From Glaciecola sp047637355 (GTDB lineage: Bacteria > Pseudomonadota > Gammaproteobacteria > Enterobacterales > Alteromonadaceae), in contig JBLIKA010000010.1 in the NCBI GenBank assembly GCA_047637355.1, positions 1 through 50,862 on the forward strand: 50,862 nucleotides of DNA, written 5' to 3'. The notes beneath the pieces were generated by a model that was not told the origin of the DNA, made no database searches, and saw nothing but the letters and a program-made list of their open reading frames with translations. Position 1 is the stretch's first letter. The number at the start of each line of letters is the position of its first letter. The translations under genes were made by a program, and so were the position numbers. This document shows, in pieces, positions 15,534 through 24,602 of the stretch.

Positions 15534-17342
15534 TTAGTTACCTTTTGTCACTGCGCTTTTTTGTTCAATAAAACGCTTAATGTTCTTTTCAAGTACAAAC
15601 AAAGGAACTGAACCATGCGCTAATACGGCATCGTGAAAATCGCGAATATCAAACTTATCACCTAATTTTTCTTCTGCCTCTGCGCGCAGCTGTTTAATTT
15701 TGATCTCGCCAATTTTGTATGACAATGCTTGTGCAGGCCAAGAAATGTATCGGTCAATTTCAGTACGCACGTTATGCTCAGATAATGCGGTATTTTCTAA
15801 CATATAGTTCAGGGCTTTATCGCGACTCCAGCCAAACATATGCATGCCGGTGTCGACCACTAAGCGGCAAGCGCGCCACATTTCATAGCTTAAACGACCA
15901 AAATTGTCATATGGATCGTCATACATACCCACCTCTAACCCAAGGTATTCTGAGTACAAACCCCAGCCTTCGCCGAACGCCGAAATATAGGTTGAACGCC
16001 TAACTTCGGGCAATTCAGTCATTTCTGCAGCCAGTGATATTTGTAGGTGATGGCCAGGAACCGCCTCATGCAAGGTCAATGCAGGCAACGCATATAATGG
16101 ACGTTTATCGAGGGCATAGGTGTTTACCCAATAATAGCCTGGCTGGTCGTCACTGCTCGGTGATACATACCTTCCGGTGGTATATTTAGGCGCTATGCTC
16201 TCTGGCACAGGCGCAACTCCATAGGGTGTCCGTGGTAATTTTTTGAATAATTTAGGTAGCTGAGCATCCATTTTTTTAGCAATGTATGACGCCGTAATGA
16301 TCAAATCCTCTGGGGTTTGTGCATAAAAACGTGGGTCGGTGCGCAAAAAATCGATGAATTGATTAATATTACCGTCAAACTCTAATTCATTAACAATGAT
16401 CTGCATTTCTGCCCGAATACGCGCCACCTCCGACAAGCCTAGCTTGTGGATTTCCTGGGCAGTCATATCTGTGGTGGTGTAATACTTAATACGGTTTTGA
16501 TAGAAAGCCTCACCGTCGGGCCAGGTTTTCACCGAAATATCGCGCTTCGCCATTGGAATATAATCGTTAGTTAAAAAATCATAAAATTGCTGATAACTCT
16601 CAGTGACCTTCGCAATTGTGGTTTCGGCTGCGAGTAAGGTTTCCTCCGTTTTGAGCTCGTCAGGCATGCCTGCAAAGGCTTCATAAAAAGGACTTTCGTC
16701 AGGGGTTTCGGCAATGAAGGCGAGTACCGATTCTTCATAACCTTGCAACACGGCTTTAGGCTGAACTTGACCCACTTGCATACCTTCTTGCATATAAGCA
16801 ATTTGCTGCGAAAAGTGTCCTGGCATTTCGCTCAATAACATCATATAACTAGCGAGTTCCTCTGCATTTTTAATACGAGTATTGCTAGCTTGACGACCTA
16901 ATCCACTATGAAAACCATATTCAGATGTAATAGGCACCCGATATTCTTTAAATTTATGCATATCGACATAGTTTTGAATACGGTATTTTTGCATCAGCAA
17001 TGTGATGTTTTCAGAGTCAGATAAGTGCGTTGAATCGACTGTTTCTAGAGCGGTTAAGAAGCGTTGGAACTTCATTGCTTCAGCGTCCAGAGCCGCTAAG
17101 CTAATATCACCTAATGCACGCTTTGGTTTCTGTCCTCTGGACTTAGCCATACCAGGCGAAATTGATAATTCATATTGCCAAATCTCATCGAGTAGTGGTT
17201 GTAGTTGAGTCGAAGCCTGCTTTTGCAAAACCTCAGCCGCTGTCGATACTTGCTCCGGTGCCTGTTGTGTTGTTGAGCTACAAGATCCTACAGACAGCGC
17301 CACGGAAACGGTCATTGCAATTGAGTAAACTAGCTTTTTCAT
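15534..17342 (-). CDS. DUF885 family metallopeptidase-like lipoprotein
   Basis: 602-aa envelope protein. The leader (MKKLVYSIAMTVSVALSVGS then C21) has a lipobox-like VGSC, so probable lipoprotein. The catalytic segment LHEAVPGHHLQ at about residue 425 is the HExxxGHH form of the gluzincin zinc site seen in DUF885 proteins, followed by EGWGLYSEYLG, which supplies the further conserved glutamate. These proteins are related to M3-like oligopeptidases and are annotated as such without known substrates. The length is standard. It is upstream of DUF945 on the same strand, separated by ~200 nt with inverted repeats, so probably a separate unit. Confidence 0.85.
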   Translation of the reverse strand: MKKLVYSIAMTVSVALSVGSCSSTTQQAPEQVSTAAEVLQKQASTQLQPLLDEIWQYELSISPGMAKSRGQKPKRALGDISLAALDAEAMKFQRFLTALETVDSTHLSDSENITLLMQKYRIQNYVDMHKFKEYRVPITSEYGFHSGLGRQASNTRIKNAEELASYMMLLSEMPGHFSQQIAYMQEGMQVGQVQPKAVLQGYEESVLAFIAETPDESPFYEAFAGMPDELKTEETLLAAETTIAKVTESYQQFYDFLTNDYIPMAKRDISVKTWPDGEAFYQNRIKYYTTTDMTAQEIHKLGLSEVARIRAEMQIIVNELEFDGNINQFIDFLRTDPRFYAQTPEDLIITASYIAKKMDAQLPKLFKKLPRTPYGVAPVPESIAPKYTTGRYVSPSSDDQPGYYWVNTYALDKRPLYALPALTLHEAVPGHHLQISLAAEMTELPEVRRSTYISAFGEGWGLYSEYLGLEVGMYDDPYDNFGRLSYEMWRACRLVVDTGMHMFGWSRDKALNYMLENTALSEHNVRTEIDRYISWPAQALSYKIGEIKIKQLRAEAEEKLGDKFDIRDFHDAVLAHGSVPLFVLEKNIKRFIEQKSAVTKGN

Positions 17343-17458
17343 AGAACGCTCTTATTTTATTAGTTATTTTGAAGCGCAAAACGCTTCCTTGAATTTCGTT
17401 ATTAACATTAGCTCACATGCGTAAAACATGCTATCTAACACCAGATTTTGAATAGTCG

Positions 17459-18649
17459 TTAAGGCTGCGTCGCTTTTACGCTATCCAATTCAATGACAAT
17501 GCTTTCGCCGATAGATAACGTAATGAAACTGTCATTGTCGATTTCTTTCGCCTTTTTTTCTTGTGCTAATACGTTAACTGGCTCGCCAGGTTCTTCGGCA
17601 GTCATAGGAAAGGTTCCCCAGTGCATGCCAATCGATTTCGTTGCATTAACTTCTGTATGAATCGTCACTGCTTCACTCGGGTTTATATGATACTTTTGCA
17701 TGAACCACATTGGTGCGTAGCCTCCAATCGGAATAAGGGCCAAGTCGACTTTACCCAACGCGCTACCAATTTGTTTAAATTGAATGTCGTTGTAGCCAGT
17801 GTCCCCTGAAAACCAAACCGTAAAGTTACCAAAATTAATTGACCAACTCGCCCATAAGGTTTGTAATCGATCGGATAGCCCACGTGCCGACCAATGCTGG
17901 CTCGGAAGCGCTTGAACTTCAGCAGATGAAAATGAATTTTTAGCCGTCGCTTTGTTCCACCAATCCATTTCTGTCACGTTGTTAGGATTAACGCCTTCAT
18001 TGATTAAATGGGTTTTTACGCCCAAAGGAACATAAAATTGAATGGGTGATATTTGTAATACAGAACGTGCAGCGAGTTGCTCAATAGTGTCATTATCGAG
18101 GTGATCATAATGATTGTGACTAATCACTACAATATCGATGTTTGGAAGGTCCGCATAATTCATCGAGTGTTCCACGTATCGTTTAGGCCCTGCGAATGAT
18201 AAGGGGGATGCGCGATTACTGAATATAGGGTCGGTCAATAAGGTGAGGCGATTATGTTGTACCAAAAACATAGAATGACCTAACCAGGTAACCAAAGGCA
18301 AATTAGCTTCAGAGGGAGTGCTATTTTTTACTTTTAGCCTTTCTATATCTACTGCTTGAATAGGAACTTGATTGGCTAAAGACTCATGGTCAGCCCATTC
18401 TTCATCTCCTAAGAGTCGCATTTCCAAGAAGTCGAAAATATTTTTGTCATTGTCTTCAACGTATAAATTTTTAAAGCCGTCTTTCGTGTGATGTGCTTTT
18501 TTGGATCTGTTTTTGCCCTCAGCTCCATTTTTTATAAGTACCTTATTTTTACCCGTATTATGTGTACTAGCATTCTGGCAACCTGATAACACAAGCAGAA
18601 TAATCAATAATGTTGAGTAAGTAATGGCACGAAGTGCGGCTTGTTTCAT
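17459..18649 (-). CDS. Metallo-beta-lactamase-fold lipoprotein (NAPE-PLD/UlaG-like hydrolase)
   Basis: 396 aa. The signal peptide ends in the lipobox LSGC, so the mature protein is a lipoprotein. The hydrolase domain has LGHSMFLVQHNRLTLLTDP, the zinc motif SHNHYDHLD (HxHxDH), WWNKA, SQHWSARG, WFSGDTGYND (distal Asp) and GMHWGTFP, matching NAPE-PLD/RomA-type beta-lactamase-like proteins that cleave phosphodiesters. The substrate is unknown. The gene overlaps the upstream TetR regulator by 4 nt (ATGA, 18646-18649), so they are co-transcribed and translationally coupled. Regulation by that TetR protein is likely. Confidence 0.88.
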   Translation of the reverse strand: MKQAALRAITYSTLLIILLVLSGCQNASTHNTGKNKVLIKNGAEGKNRSKKAHHTKDGFKNLYVEDNDKNIFDFLEMRLLGDEEWADHESLANQVPIQAVDIERLKVKNSTPSEANLPLVTWLGHSMFLVQHNRLTLLTDPIFSNRASPLSFAGPKRYVEHSMNYADLPNIDIVVISHNHYDHLDNDTIEQLAARSVLQISPIQFYVPLGVKTHLINEGVNPNNVTEMDWWNKATAKNSFSSAEVQALPSQHWSARGLSDRLQTLWASWSINFGNFTVWFSGDTGYNDIQFKQIGSALGKVDLALIPIGGYAPMWFMQKYHINPSEAVTIHTEVNATKSIGMHWGTFPMTAEEPGEPVNVLAQEKKAKEIDNDSFITLSIGESIVIELDSVKATQP

Positions 18650-19221
18650 ATTTCTATACTCGACATAAGTTCACGCATGGCAATAATGACGTCGTCTTCG
18701 CCGCCTTGAAGGATGCTCGAAATAGCAAAACCTTGAGTAAAGCAGGTAAGCTGCAACGCAACTGATTCTATATTGATTGTCGACTCAATTTGTTGATGTT
18801 TTTGTGCTCTCTCCAAGCAAGCTATAAAGCACAACTGCAATGCATCATAATAATGTCGAGCAATAGATTGCACTGTTTCATCATTCCTACCAAGCTCACT
18901 AATGCAATTCACTAACAAACAACCTTGCTTCGATATTAGCCGATGATAGGCACTGAAATAATCGTAAATAGCTTTTGTTCCAGAGTCTGTGCGAGCAATC
19001 AAGCTTGCCTGACACGCCGACAACTGATGCGCAATGTAATGCTGCAATACGGCATGTAAAAAGCCCTGTTTGCTTTTGAATTCAATATAAAAGGCCCGCC
19101 GATTAAATTGTGTTCGCGCAATAATTTCTTCCATTGAGGCATTCGCATATCCTTGTTGTGTAAAGATATCAGCAGCATAGGTCAGAATTTCGGGCAAATC
19201 ATATTGAGCCTTTTTCGGCAT
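18646..19221 (-). CDS. TetR family transcriptional regulator
   Basis: 191 aa. The N-terminal helix-turn-helix (ILTYAADIFTQQGYANASME, then IIARTQFNRRAFYIEFKSKQ) is typical for TetR; the second half is an all-helical ligand domain with FAISSILQGGEDD near the end. First gene of a two-gene operon with the MBL-fold lipoprotein, so it probably controls its own operon. The ligand is unknown. A partly symmetrical sequence just upstream (19264-19300) is a candidate operator. Confidence 0.9.
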   Translation of the reverse strand: MPKKAQYDLPEILTYAADIFTQQGYANASMEEIIARTQFNRRAFYIEFKSKQGFLHAVLQHYIAHQLSACQASLIARTDSGTKAIYDYFSAYHRLISKQGCLLVNCISELGRNDETVQSIARHYYDALQLCFIACLERAQKHQQIESTINIESVALQLTCFTQGFAISSILQGGEDDVIIAMRELMSSIEI

Positions 19222-19625
19222 GTTGGGCCTCTTTTCCGCACATTAAATGTTGTTTCATTTGAAGTTAAGCTACTTTACATCCGTAAATAGGTAACTTAAC
19301 AAAAGAAGAATAAACATTCTTTAATTTTACTATAGCGATATATAGCAGTTTTTTTGATAAAAACCAAATTTGGCCGAGATTTTCCCCCTAGTATTCTTCT
19401 TATGGCCCGGCCATTAATAAGCCTCTAAAAGCTAATATTAATTTAAGTGATTCAAAAATACTTGGTAAAATAGATGCAAAAGAGGTGGCAGAGTTTTATA
19501 TAGCAAGTTGTTAAAACTTTTTATGCTGGATTTTAATGAATATTTTCAGGTAACCCGAAGCCACATGTTATGAGACGTTAATACATGCTAACCTTAACTT
19601 CAAAGAGACTATCAACAGCTTAAAT
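19222..19625. other. Intergenic region between divergent TetR and CDP-glycerol transferase genes
   Basis: About 400 nt, A+T-rich, no credible gene on either strand. The proximal 80 nt contain the candidate TetR operator (19264-19300). The remainder shows no recognised terminator, repeat or RNA; it presumably includes the promoter of the glycerophosphotransferase gene, whose ATG at 19626 lacks a strong Shine-Dalgarno sequence. Confidence 0.5.
19264..19300. promoter_or_regulatory. Candidate operator of the TetR-MBL operon
   Basis: Outer GTTAAG (19264-19269) and CTTAAC (19295-19300), inner TTTAC and GTAAA around ATCC: an imperfect dyad 43-79 nt upstream of the TetR start. Position and symmetry suit autoregulation, but the sequence matches no consensus I know. 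Confidence 0.35.
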
Positions 19626-20699
19626 ATGCAAACCGTTTACTTCGACCTCCTTCATTTATATTATTTGCCGCAGTTTTTGCCGGTAGCTCAGGTCCTTTTG
19701 GATAAAGGCGCTAAGGTGTTATTTGTTGTCTATGCTAAAAGTGATGTAGTTGATATAACTAAAAAGGCGCTTAACGACGAAAATTTTGACTATATTATGG
19801 TAGATGGTGAAAAAAGTGCAATCGAGCATTATTTAAGCAACAAGCCAGACTGGGTCATTTTTGGTAATGCTCCCTCCAGCAATTACATAGCTCTAAAAGG
19901 ACTGCTCATCAAAATGGCATTTATGCAACACGGCATAGGGCCTAAAGCTTGCTATTATTCTTCAAGTGAATTTCCGTTTGATGCGAGATTTGTTGAGGGA
20001 GATACTCGTAAACAACGTTTGCAAGAAATGTTTCCTAAAGGAACTTTTGTTGATGTTGGTTATGCTAAGTTAGACTCATTGTTTAATGGTAAAGACGAAC
20101 CGATATCTTTAAGATCTTTAGGGCTGGATCCGAACAAAAAGACATTGCTCTATGCCCCCACTTTTTATCCTTCCAGTATTGAATGCTTTGGCGGAGATTG
20201 GCCCCAATCATTGGCTAATTATAATCTAATAATAAAACCGCATTTTTTTAGCTTAACTAAATCTAAATATTCGAAACAAAGGGCTTTATTAGACGAATGG
20301 TCAGAATATGATAACGTTTATCTTAGCCCAGTAAACTGCTATTCATTGTTACCTTTTATGCAAGTTTCTGATGTCCTTTTATCTGAGGCTTCATCAACCA
20401 TATTTGAATTTTCGGCATTAGATAAACCCACAGTTTGGTGCGATTTTTATCACGTTAGATGGAGCTACAAAGGGCTGTTTAAATTCAGATTCGCCCAACG
20501 TATGGACAAAGATCTTAGTTTATTTGAGGGGCTGTGTGAGCGAGCAAAAAGACCAAATGAGGTGTTATCAAAAATTCAGTATTGTTTGACGAATAAAGAA
20601 GAGAAATCGGCACTGAGAAAAGAAATTACATTCTCAATGACGGGCAAAACAGATGGAAAATGCAGCGAGCGTATTGTTCAATTTTTGCTGGCAAATTAA
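19626..20699 (+). CDS. CDP-glycerol glycerophosphotransferase family protein (1)
   Basis: 357 aa, related to TagB/TagF-type enzymes that transfer glycerol phosphate from CDP-glycerol to a glycan or polymer. The GT-B-like fold shows LYAPTFYPSS, IIKPHFFS (family IxKxHP-like strand) and VSDVLLSEASSTIFEFSALD followed by KPTVW, which matches the C-terminal nucleotide-binding motif (DxLxTDYSSxxxDxxxxxKP) with E in place of the usual D. No signal peptide or membrane segment, so a cytosolic or peripheral enzyme. It faces the tagD gene 78 nt away, the natural source of its donor. It is more A+T-rich than the housekeeping genes next to it, which hints at a variable surface-glycan locus. The acceptor is unknown. 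Confidence 0.82.
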   Translation: MQTVYFDLLHLYYLPQFLPVAQVLLDKGAKVLFVVYAKSDVVDITKKALNDENFDYIMVDGEKSAIEHYLSNKPDWVIFGNAPSSNYIALKGLLIKMAFMQHGIGPKACYYSSSEFPFDARFVEGDTRKQRLQEMFPKGTFVDVGYAKLDSLFNGKDEPISLRSLGLDPNKKTLLYAPTFYPSSIECFGGDWPQSLANYNLIIKPHFFSLTKSKYSKQRALLDEWSEYDNVYLSPVNCYSLLPFMQVSDVLLSEASSTIFEFSALDKPTVWCDFYHVRWSYKGLFKFRFAQRMDKDLSLFEGLCERAKRPNEVLSKIQYCLTNKEEKSALRKEITFSMTGKTDGKCSERIVQFLLAN

Positions 20700-20777
20700 A
20701 CTCAAGAGCAGTCAACTGAAACCATTTTTGCACAAGCTACTTTATTCGTAAAAATAGCTATCAATTTATCGACGTTA

Positions 20778-21170
20778 TCAAATATCTTTAATAACTTCGA
20801 TAATTTCAGTAGTTGAAATAGAAGGTGTTCTAGGTAGATATTTGACTTCACAAATATCTTTAAATTCTTCGAATTTACCGGCCCAATCATCACCCATTAC
20901 TAAAATATCGGCTTGATGCTCAATAATATATTCACGCTTTAAATCCAACGATTCTTCTACAAATACTTGATCTATATACTTAATAGCATGAAGAATGTTC
21001 ATTCTACTTCGTAGAGGATAAACCGGGTTACGACCTTTTTTACTGAAATTAAGTTGATCAGATGAAATACCAACAACTAAACGATCTCCCATTTCTCTAG
21101 ATCGACGCAATATATTGACATGACCGGAGTGAAACACATCAAATGTGCCAAAAGTAATTACGGTTTTCAG
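20778..21170 (-). CDS. tagD: Glycerol-3-phosphate cytidylyltransferase (TagD-like), probable CTG start
   Basis: Makes CDP-glycerol from CTP and glycerol 3-phosphate. The frame reads TFGTFDVFHSGHVNILRRSR (nucleotide-binding GTFDxxHxGH), then PLRSRMNIL, VMGDDWAGKFEEFK and LPRTPSISTTEI, matching Gram-positive TagD almost motif by motif. There is no ATG: the first ordinary start codon (GTG 21137) would remove the GTFD part. The frame is open back to a TGA upstream, and a CTG at 21170 gives the expected N-terminus MKTVITFGTF with GAGG 8 nt upstream and 130 aa, the TagD length (129 in Bacillus). I therefore place the start at CTG. A sequencing change of ATG is the alternative. Confidence 0.85.
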   Translation of the reverse strand: MKTVITFGTFDVFHSGHVNILRRSREMGDRLVVGISSDQLNFSKKGRNPVYPLRSRMNILHAIKYIDQVFVEESLDLKREYIIEHQADILVMGDDWAGKFEEFKDICEVKYLPRTPSISTTEIIEVIKDI

Positions 21171-21239
21171 AGCTGTTTCCTCTTCAAAATTGAGCGTGAA
21201 TTCGACTCAGATTGAGTAAATTCACTTTTTTAGCTGAAC

Positions 21240-21833
21240 CTAGTTTGTAAAATAATGATTTTTAATTGCTGACCAATGTTCACCAAATTGATGGGTTGGT
21301 TTGCGTTCAAACTTAGTACGAACAAATTGGTTAATTTTACCATCAACAAAACAAATCAACATATTAGCAAGGATGGCTTCATCCACAGCCAACGACTTGC
21401 CCTCACGTAGTTTACGCTCACGCAATATCTGCTTTAGCTGCGATTCTAAACGTTCAAACAATTTTGCGATACGGTCGCGTAAGCGTTCTTGCTCGCCCAA
21501 TAAGGCATCACCGTTAAGCAGTCGCGTAATACCTGGGTTTTTCTCAGCAAAACCAAGAATGAGATGCAATACTAACTGACAACGAGTTGCGGCTTCTTTC
21601 TCTTCATCCATAATCTTATTGATGCGAGAGAAGAGAGTTTCTTCAATGAACTCGATCAAACCTTCAAACATCCGAGCTTTGCTTGGAAAGTGGCGATACA
21701 AAGCGGCTTCTGAAACACCAACTTGCTCAGCTAACTTAGCCGTTGTAATTCTCTGACCATGATTACTTTCTAACATTCCTGCGAGGGCTTGCAGGATCTG
21801 TGCGCGCCGGTTAGGTCTTTTTGTTGCGGGCAT
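21240..21833 (-). CDS. slmA: Nucleoid occlusion factor SlmA
   Basis: DNA-binding TetR-family protein that blocks FtsZ ring assembly over the nucleoid. The 197 aa show KRPNRRAQILQALAGMLES, a helix-turn-helix AEQVGVSEAALYRHFPSKAR and the SlmA-specific C-terminal GKINQFVRTKFERKPTHQF. Same strand as coaBC, whose stop is 8 nt upstream; in enterobacteria dut lies between these two genes, but here it is absent. Confident identification from both sequence and synteny. Confidence 0.97.
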   Translation of the reverse strand: MPATKRPNRRAQILQALAGMLESNHGQRITTAKLAEQVGVSEAALYRHFPSKARMFEGLIEFIEETLFSRINKIMDEEKEAATRCQLVLHLILGFAEKNPGITRLLNGDALLGEQERLRDRIAKLFERLESQLKQILRERKLREGKSLAVDEAILANMLICFVDGKINQFVRTKFERKPTHQFGEHWSAIKNHYFTN

Positions 21834-21841
21834 GAGGGTAC

Positions 21842-23077
21842 CTATTTGCTTTTCTTATTATTTTGAATGGTTGAGTATTCACTACTCAACAACTTCAGCA
21901 ACTCAATAGCTAGCGCATATTTACTAGCAGCCGGTAGGCTGATTTTATTATTCTTAGTAATGACCGTTAAGGCATTTCGATCAGAATTAAATCCTAGTCC
22001 AGATAATGACACATCATTAGCCGCTATCATATTTAATTTTTTACGCTCAAGCTTCCCTTTTGCATAGGTTTCAACATCATTTGTTTCTGCTGCAAAGCCA
22101 AGTGTGAAAGGCGGACTTACTTGGGCAGCAACCGCTTGAAGAATATCAGGGTTTTGCTCAAATGAAAGCGTTAACATAGCGTCTTTTTTCTTCACTTTGT
22201 GCGTTGGGATGTCGGCAAGTCTGAAATCGGCAACTGCGGCACAAGCAATAAAAATGTCTTGTTGTTGGATCTCATGCATTACGGCATCGTGCATTTCTTG
22301 TGCGCTGGTAACATCAATCAGCTTAACATTTGCAGGTGGTGAGATACTTACCGGACCCGAAACAAGCGTAACCTCAGCGCCCATTGCGCGCGCCGCCTGA
22401 GCTATTGCGTAGCCCATTTTCCCTGAACTGTGATTTGATATATAACGCACAGGATCAAGTGCTTCACGTGTTGGTCCAGCCGTGATCATTATTTTTATAC
22501 CTGCAAATAGAGCCGGCTCTGGATTTGCTTGCTGCGCAAAATAATTAGCAATAAAGGTAACAATTTCCTCTGGCTCAACCATGCGACCATAACCTATATC
22601 ACCACAAGCTTGCTCGCCGCTCGCGGGGCCAATTTGCATGACGCCTCTGCTTTGCAGTTTCTGCAGATTCTCAGTAGTGGCATGAGCAGCCCACATTTGT
22701 TGATTCATCGCGGGTACAATTGCTATTGGTGCCACTGTGGCTAGCGCTAGTGTGGTGAGCAAATCATCTGCAAGGCCGTGTGTGAGTTTCGCCATAATAT
22801 TAGCGGTTGCCGGAGCGACAACTAAAATATCAGCCCAACGAGCAAGCTCAATATGGCCCATCGCAGCTTCAGCATCTTCATCCAGTAAGCTGTTACTTAC
22901 TTTGTTCCCAGATACGGCTTGTAGAGCTAATGGACTAACAAACTCCTTCGCAGAATCAGTCATAACGACTCTTACATTTGCGCCTTGAGCAATAAATTTA
23001 CGAACAAGGTCGGGAGTTTTGTAGGCGGCTATACCACCACTAATACCAAGTAAAACGTTCTTTTGTTCAAGTTGCAT
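21842..23077 (-). CDS. coaBC: Bifunctional phosphopantothenoylcysteine decarboxylase / synthase CoaBC (Dfp)
   Basis: Two consecutive steps of CoA synthesis. The CoaC half (residues 1-185) has the flavin site SGGIAAYKTPDLVRK, catalytic histidine in MGHIELARWADILVVAPATA, PAMNQQMW and the active-site Cys in GEQACGDIGYGRM. The CoaB half has ITAGPTREALDPVRYISNHS with SGKMG, and KVKKKDAMLTL. The 411 aa are full length. Divergent from radC, 93 nt away, as in most gammaproteobacteria. Confidence 0.97.
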   Translation of the reverse strand: MQLEQKNVLLGISGGIAAYKTPDLVRKFIAQGANVRVVMTDSAKEFVSPLALQAVSGNKVSNSLLDEDAEAAMGHIELARWADILVVAPATANIMAKLTHGLADDLLTTLALATVAPIAIVPAMNQQMWAAHATTENLQKLQSRGVMQIGPASGEQACGDIGYGRMVEPEEIVTFIANYFAQQANPEPALFAGIKIMITAGPTREALDPVRYISNHSSGKMGYAIAQAARAMGAEVTLVSGPVSISPPANVKLIDVTSAQEMHDAVMHEIQQQDIFIACAAVADFRLADIPTHKVKKKDAMLTLSFEQNPDILQAVAAQVSPPFTLGFAAETNDVETYAKGKLERKKLNMIAANDVSLSGLGFNSDRNALTVITKNNKISLPAASKYALAIELLKLLSSEYSTIQNNKKSK

Positions 23078-23170
23078 ATTTTGCTATAGCGAGTACAACT
23101 ATGCGTTGCATTCGTTCATCAAAGGAATAGGTGAATAGCATTGTGACAAAGTTAACCAAGGAATGGAAAT

Positions 23171-23845
23171 ATGAAAATCACTAATTGGCCACAATATGAG
23201 CGTCCAAGAGAAAAATTACTGCAATTCGGCGCTGAAACATTGTCCGACGCCGAACTACTTGCCATCGTCCTGCATACCGGAGTGAAAGGTAGAAATGCTG
23301 TTGAACTTGCGCGCGAGACCCTTAATTCTTATGGTTCTGTACGCGGTTTAATGAAGGCAAGTAAAACACAACTTACAGCTACATTAGGTTTCGGAATAGC
23401 AAAATATGCAACCCTAACTGCTTGCTTTGAATTAACCAAACGCTCGCTCGCTGAAAATTTACGTAAACCACACAGTTTCACCCAAGCGGATGCAGCTTCA
23501 AACTATTTATTAGCTGAATTGCGAGATAAACCTCATGAAGTCTTTTCAATGTTACTACTTGATAGTCAACATCAGCTTATTGCCTTCAGGCACATGTTTA
23601 GGGGAACTATCAACAGCGCTTCGGTTTATCCTCGAGAACTGGTTAAGCAGGCATTAGAGGACAATGCAGCTGCAGTTATTTTAGCTCACAACCATCCCAG
23701 TGGTGTTGCAGAACCCAGTCAGGCAGATATACAAATAACCCAGAGAATCAAGCATGCCATGGAATTAATCGACGTTAGAGTCTTAGATCACTTTGTTATC
23801 GGTGATGGAACTGCGGTATCATTTGCCCAACGAGGTCTGTTATAG
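23171..23845 (+). CDS. radC: RadC family protein (JAB/MPN domain)
   Basis: 224 aa. N-terminal UPF0758 region (PREKLLQFGAETLSDAELLA) with a helix-hairpin-helix, then the JAMM metal site: LAHNHPSG followed by D ten residues later (EPSQADIQIT). Historically named a DNA repair protein; the biochemical role is unclear. Position next to coaBC and upstream of rpmB is conserved. A glycosyltransferase gene has been placed between radC and rpmB, starting 13 nt after the radC stop. Confidence 0.95.
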   Translation: MKITNWPQYERPREKLLQFGAETLSDAELLAIVLHTGVKGRNAVELARETLNSYGSVRGLMKASKTQLTATLGFGIAKYATLTACFELTKRSLAENLRKPHSFTQADAASNYLLAELRDKPHEVFSMLLLDSQHQLIAFRHMFRGTINSASVYPRELVKQALEDNAAAVILAHNHPSGVAEPSQADIQITQRIKHAMELIDVRVLDHFVIGDGTAVSFAQRGLL

Positions 23846-23858
23846 CTTTATACCACAC

Positions 23859-24602
23859 ATGAAAAAATGGAAAATTTGTTTAATTAATTTGGCGAGGTCT
23901 ACGGATAGACTAGCCGCCTGCGCAAGCCAGCTTGATTCGTATGGCTTGCCTTTTGACCGTATCGTGGCGGTAAATGGCGACACGCTAGATGTGTCGACAA
24001 TCATTGGGTTGTATAATTTTGGTGACTCTTCGTATCACAAGCATATGACACGCGGCGAGCTGGGCTGTTATTTAAGTCATGCGCGCGCGTGGCAGGCAAT
24101 TGTCGATGAACAGTTGGACTATGCGGTTATTTTGGAAGATGACATACTATTACAAGACGATATTCAGCAAGGTTTAGAGGCGATTACATATATAAAACAG
24201 CCTTGGGATGTCATTAAGCTAGCGGAAGCCCCCGTTAAACGTAAAGCTGTACATCAAATTCCCGCCGGTGATTTTTCATTGATTACCTATAATAAGGTAC
24301 CGAGCAGAACTTGCGCACAAGTTGTGAGTTTAAGTGGCGCTAGAAAGCTGTTGGCAACGAGCATTAATATTAATCGACCTATTGATATTGAATTACAATA
24401 TTGGTGGGAATCCGAATTGAGCGTTTTTGGACTCAAGCCTTACGTAGTAAAAGCAAACCATGATGAAATTAGTGAAATTGATCGTAATCTTAACCGAAAA
24501 AAAGCAAAACAAAGTTTTCTAAAAAAGATAGTAAGCGGATTTTATTTTCTTTTTAAGAATAAAAAAGAGCTTAAAAAGCGTCTACACAAATTAAACAATT
24601 AG
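23859..24602 (+). CDS. Glycosyltransferase family 25 (LPS biosynthesis type)
   Basis: 247 aa, related to LOS/LPS galactosyltransferases (Lex1/LgtB type). Family motifs: ICLINLARSTDRLAA at the N-terminus, IVAVNGDTLD, RGELGCYLSHARAWQAIVDE and the acidic metal site VILEDDILLQDDI. A basic C-terminal tail (RNLNRKKAKQSFLKK, KNKKELKKRLHK) may contact the membrane. I start at ATG 23859 because the more upstream in-frame ATG would overlap radC and lacks the family N-terminus. It follows radC closely and may be co-transcribed. The sugar and acceptor cannot be predicted. Confidence 0.88.
   Translation: MKKWKICLINLARSTDRLAACASQLDSYGLPFDRIVAVNGDTLDVSTIIGLYNFGDSSYHKHMTRGELGCYLSHARAWQAIVDEQLDYAVILEDDILLQDDIQQGLEAITYIKQPWDVIKLAEAPVKRKAVHQIPAGDFSLITYNKVPSRTCAQVVSLSGARKLLATSININRPIDIELQYWWESELSVFGLKPYVVKANHDEISEIDRNLNRKKAKQSFLKKIVSGFYFLFKNKKELKKRLHKLNN

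Noticed and set aside
20702..20893. Small minus-strand frame between the glycerophosphotransferase and tagD
   Set aside because: It overlaps the 3' part of tagD in another frame and shows no conserved features.
23793..23858. Longer version of the GT25 protein
   Set aside because: It would overlap radC and the added residues do not match the family N-terminus.
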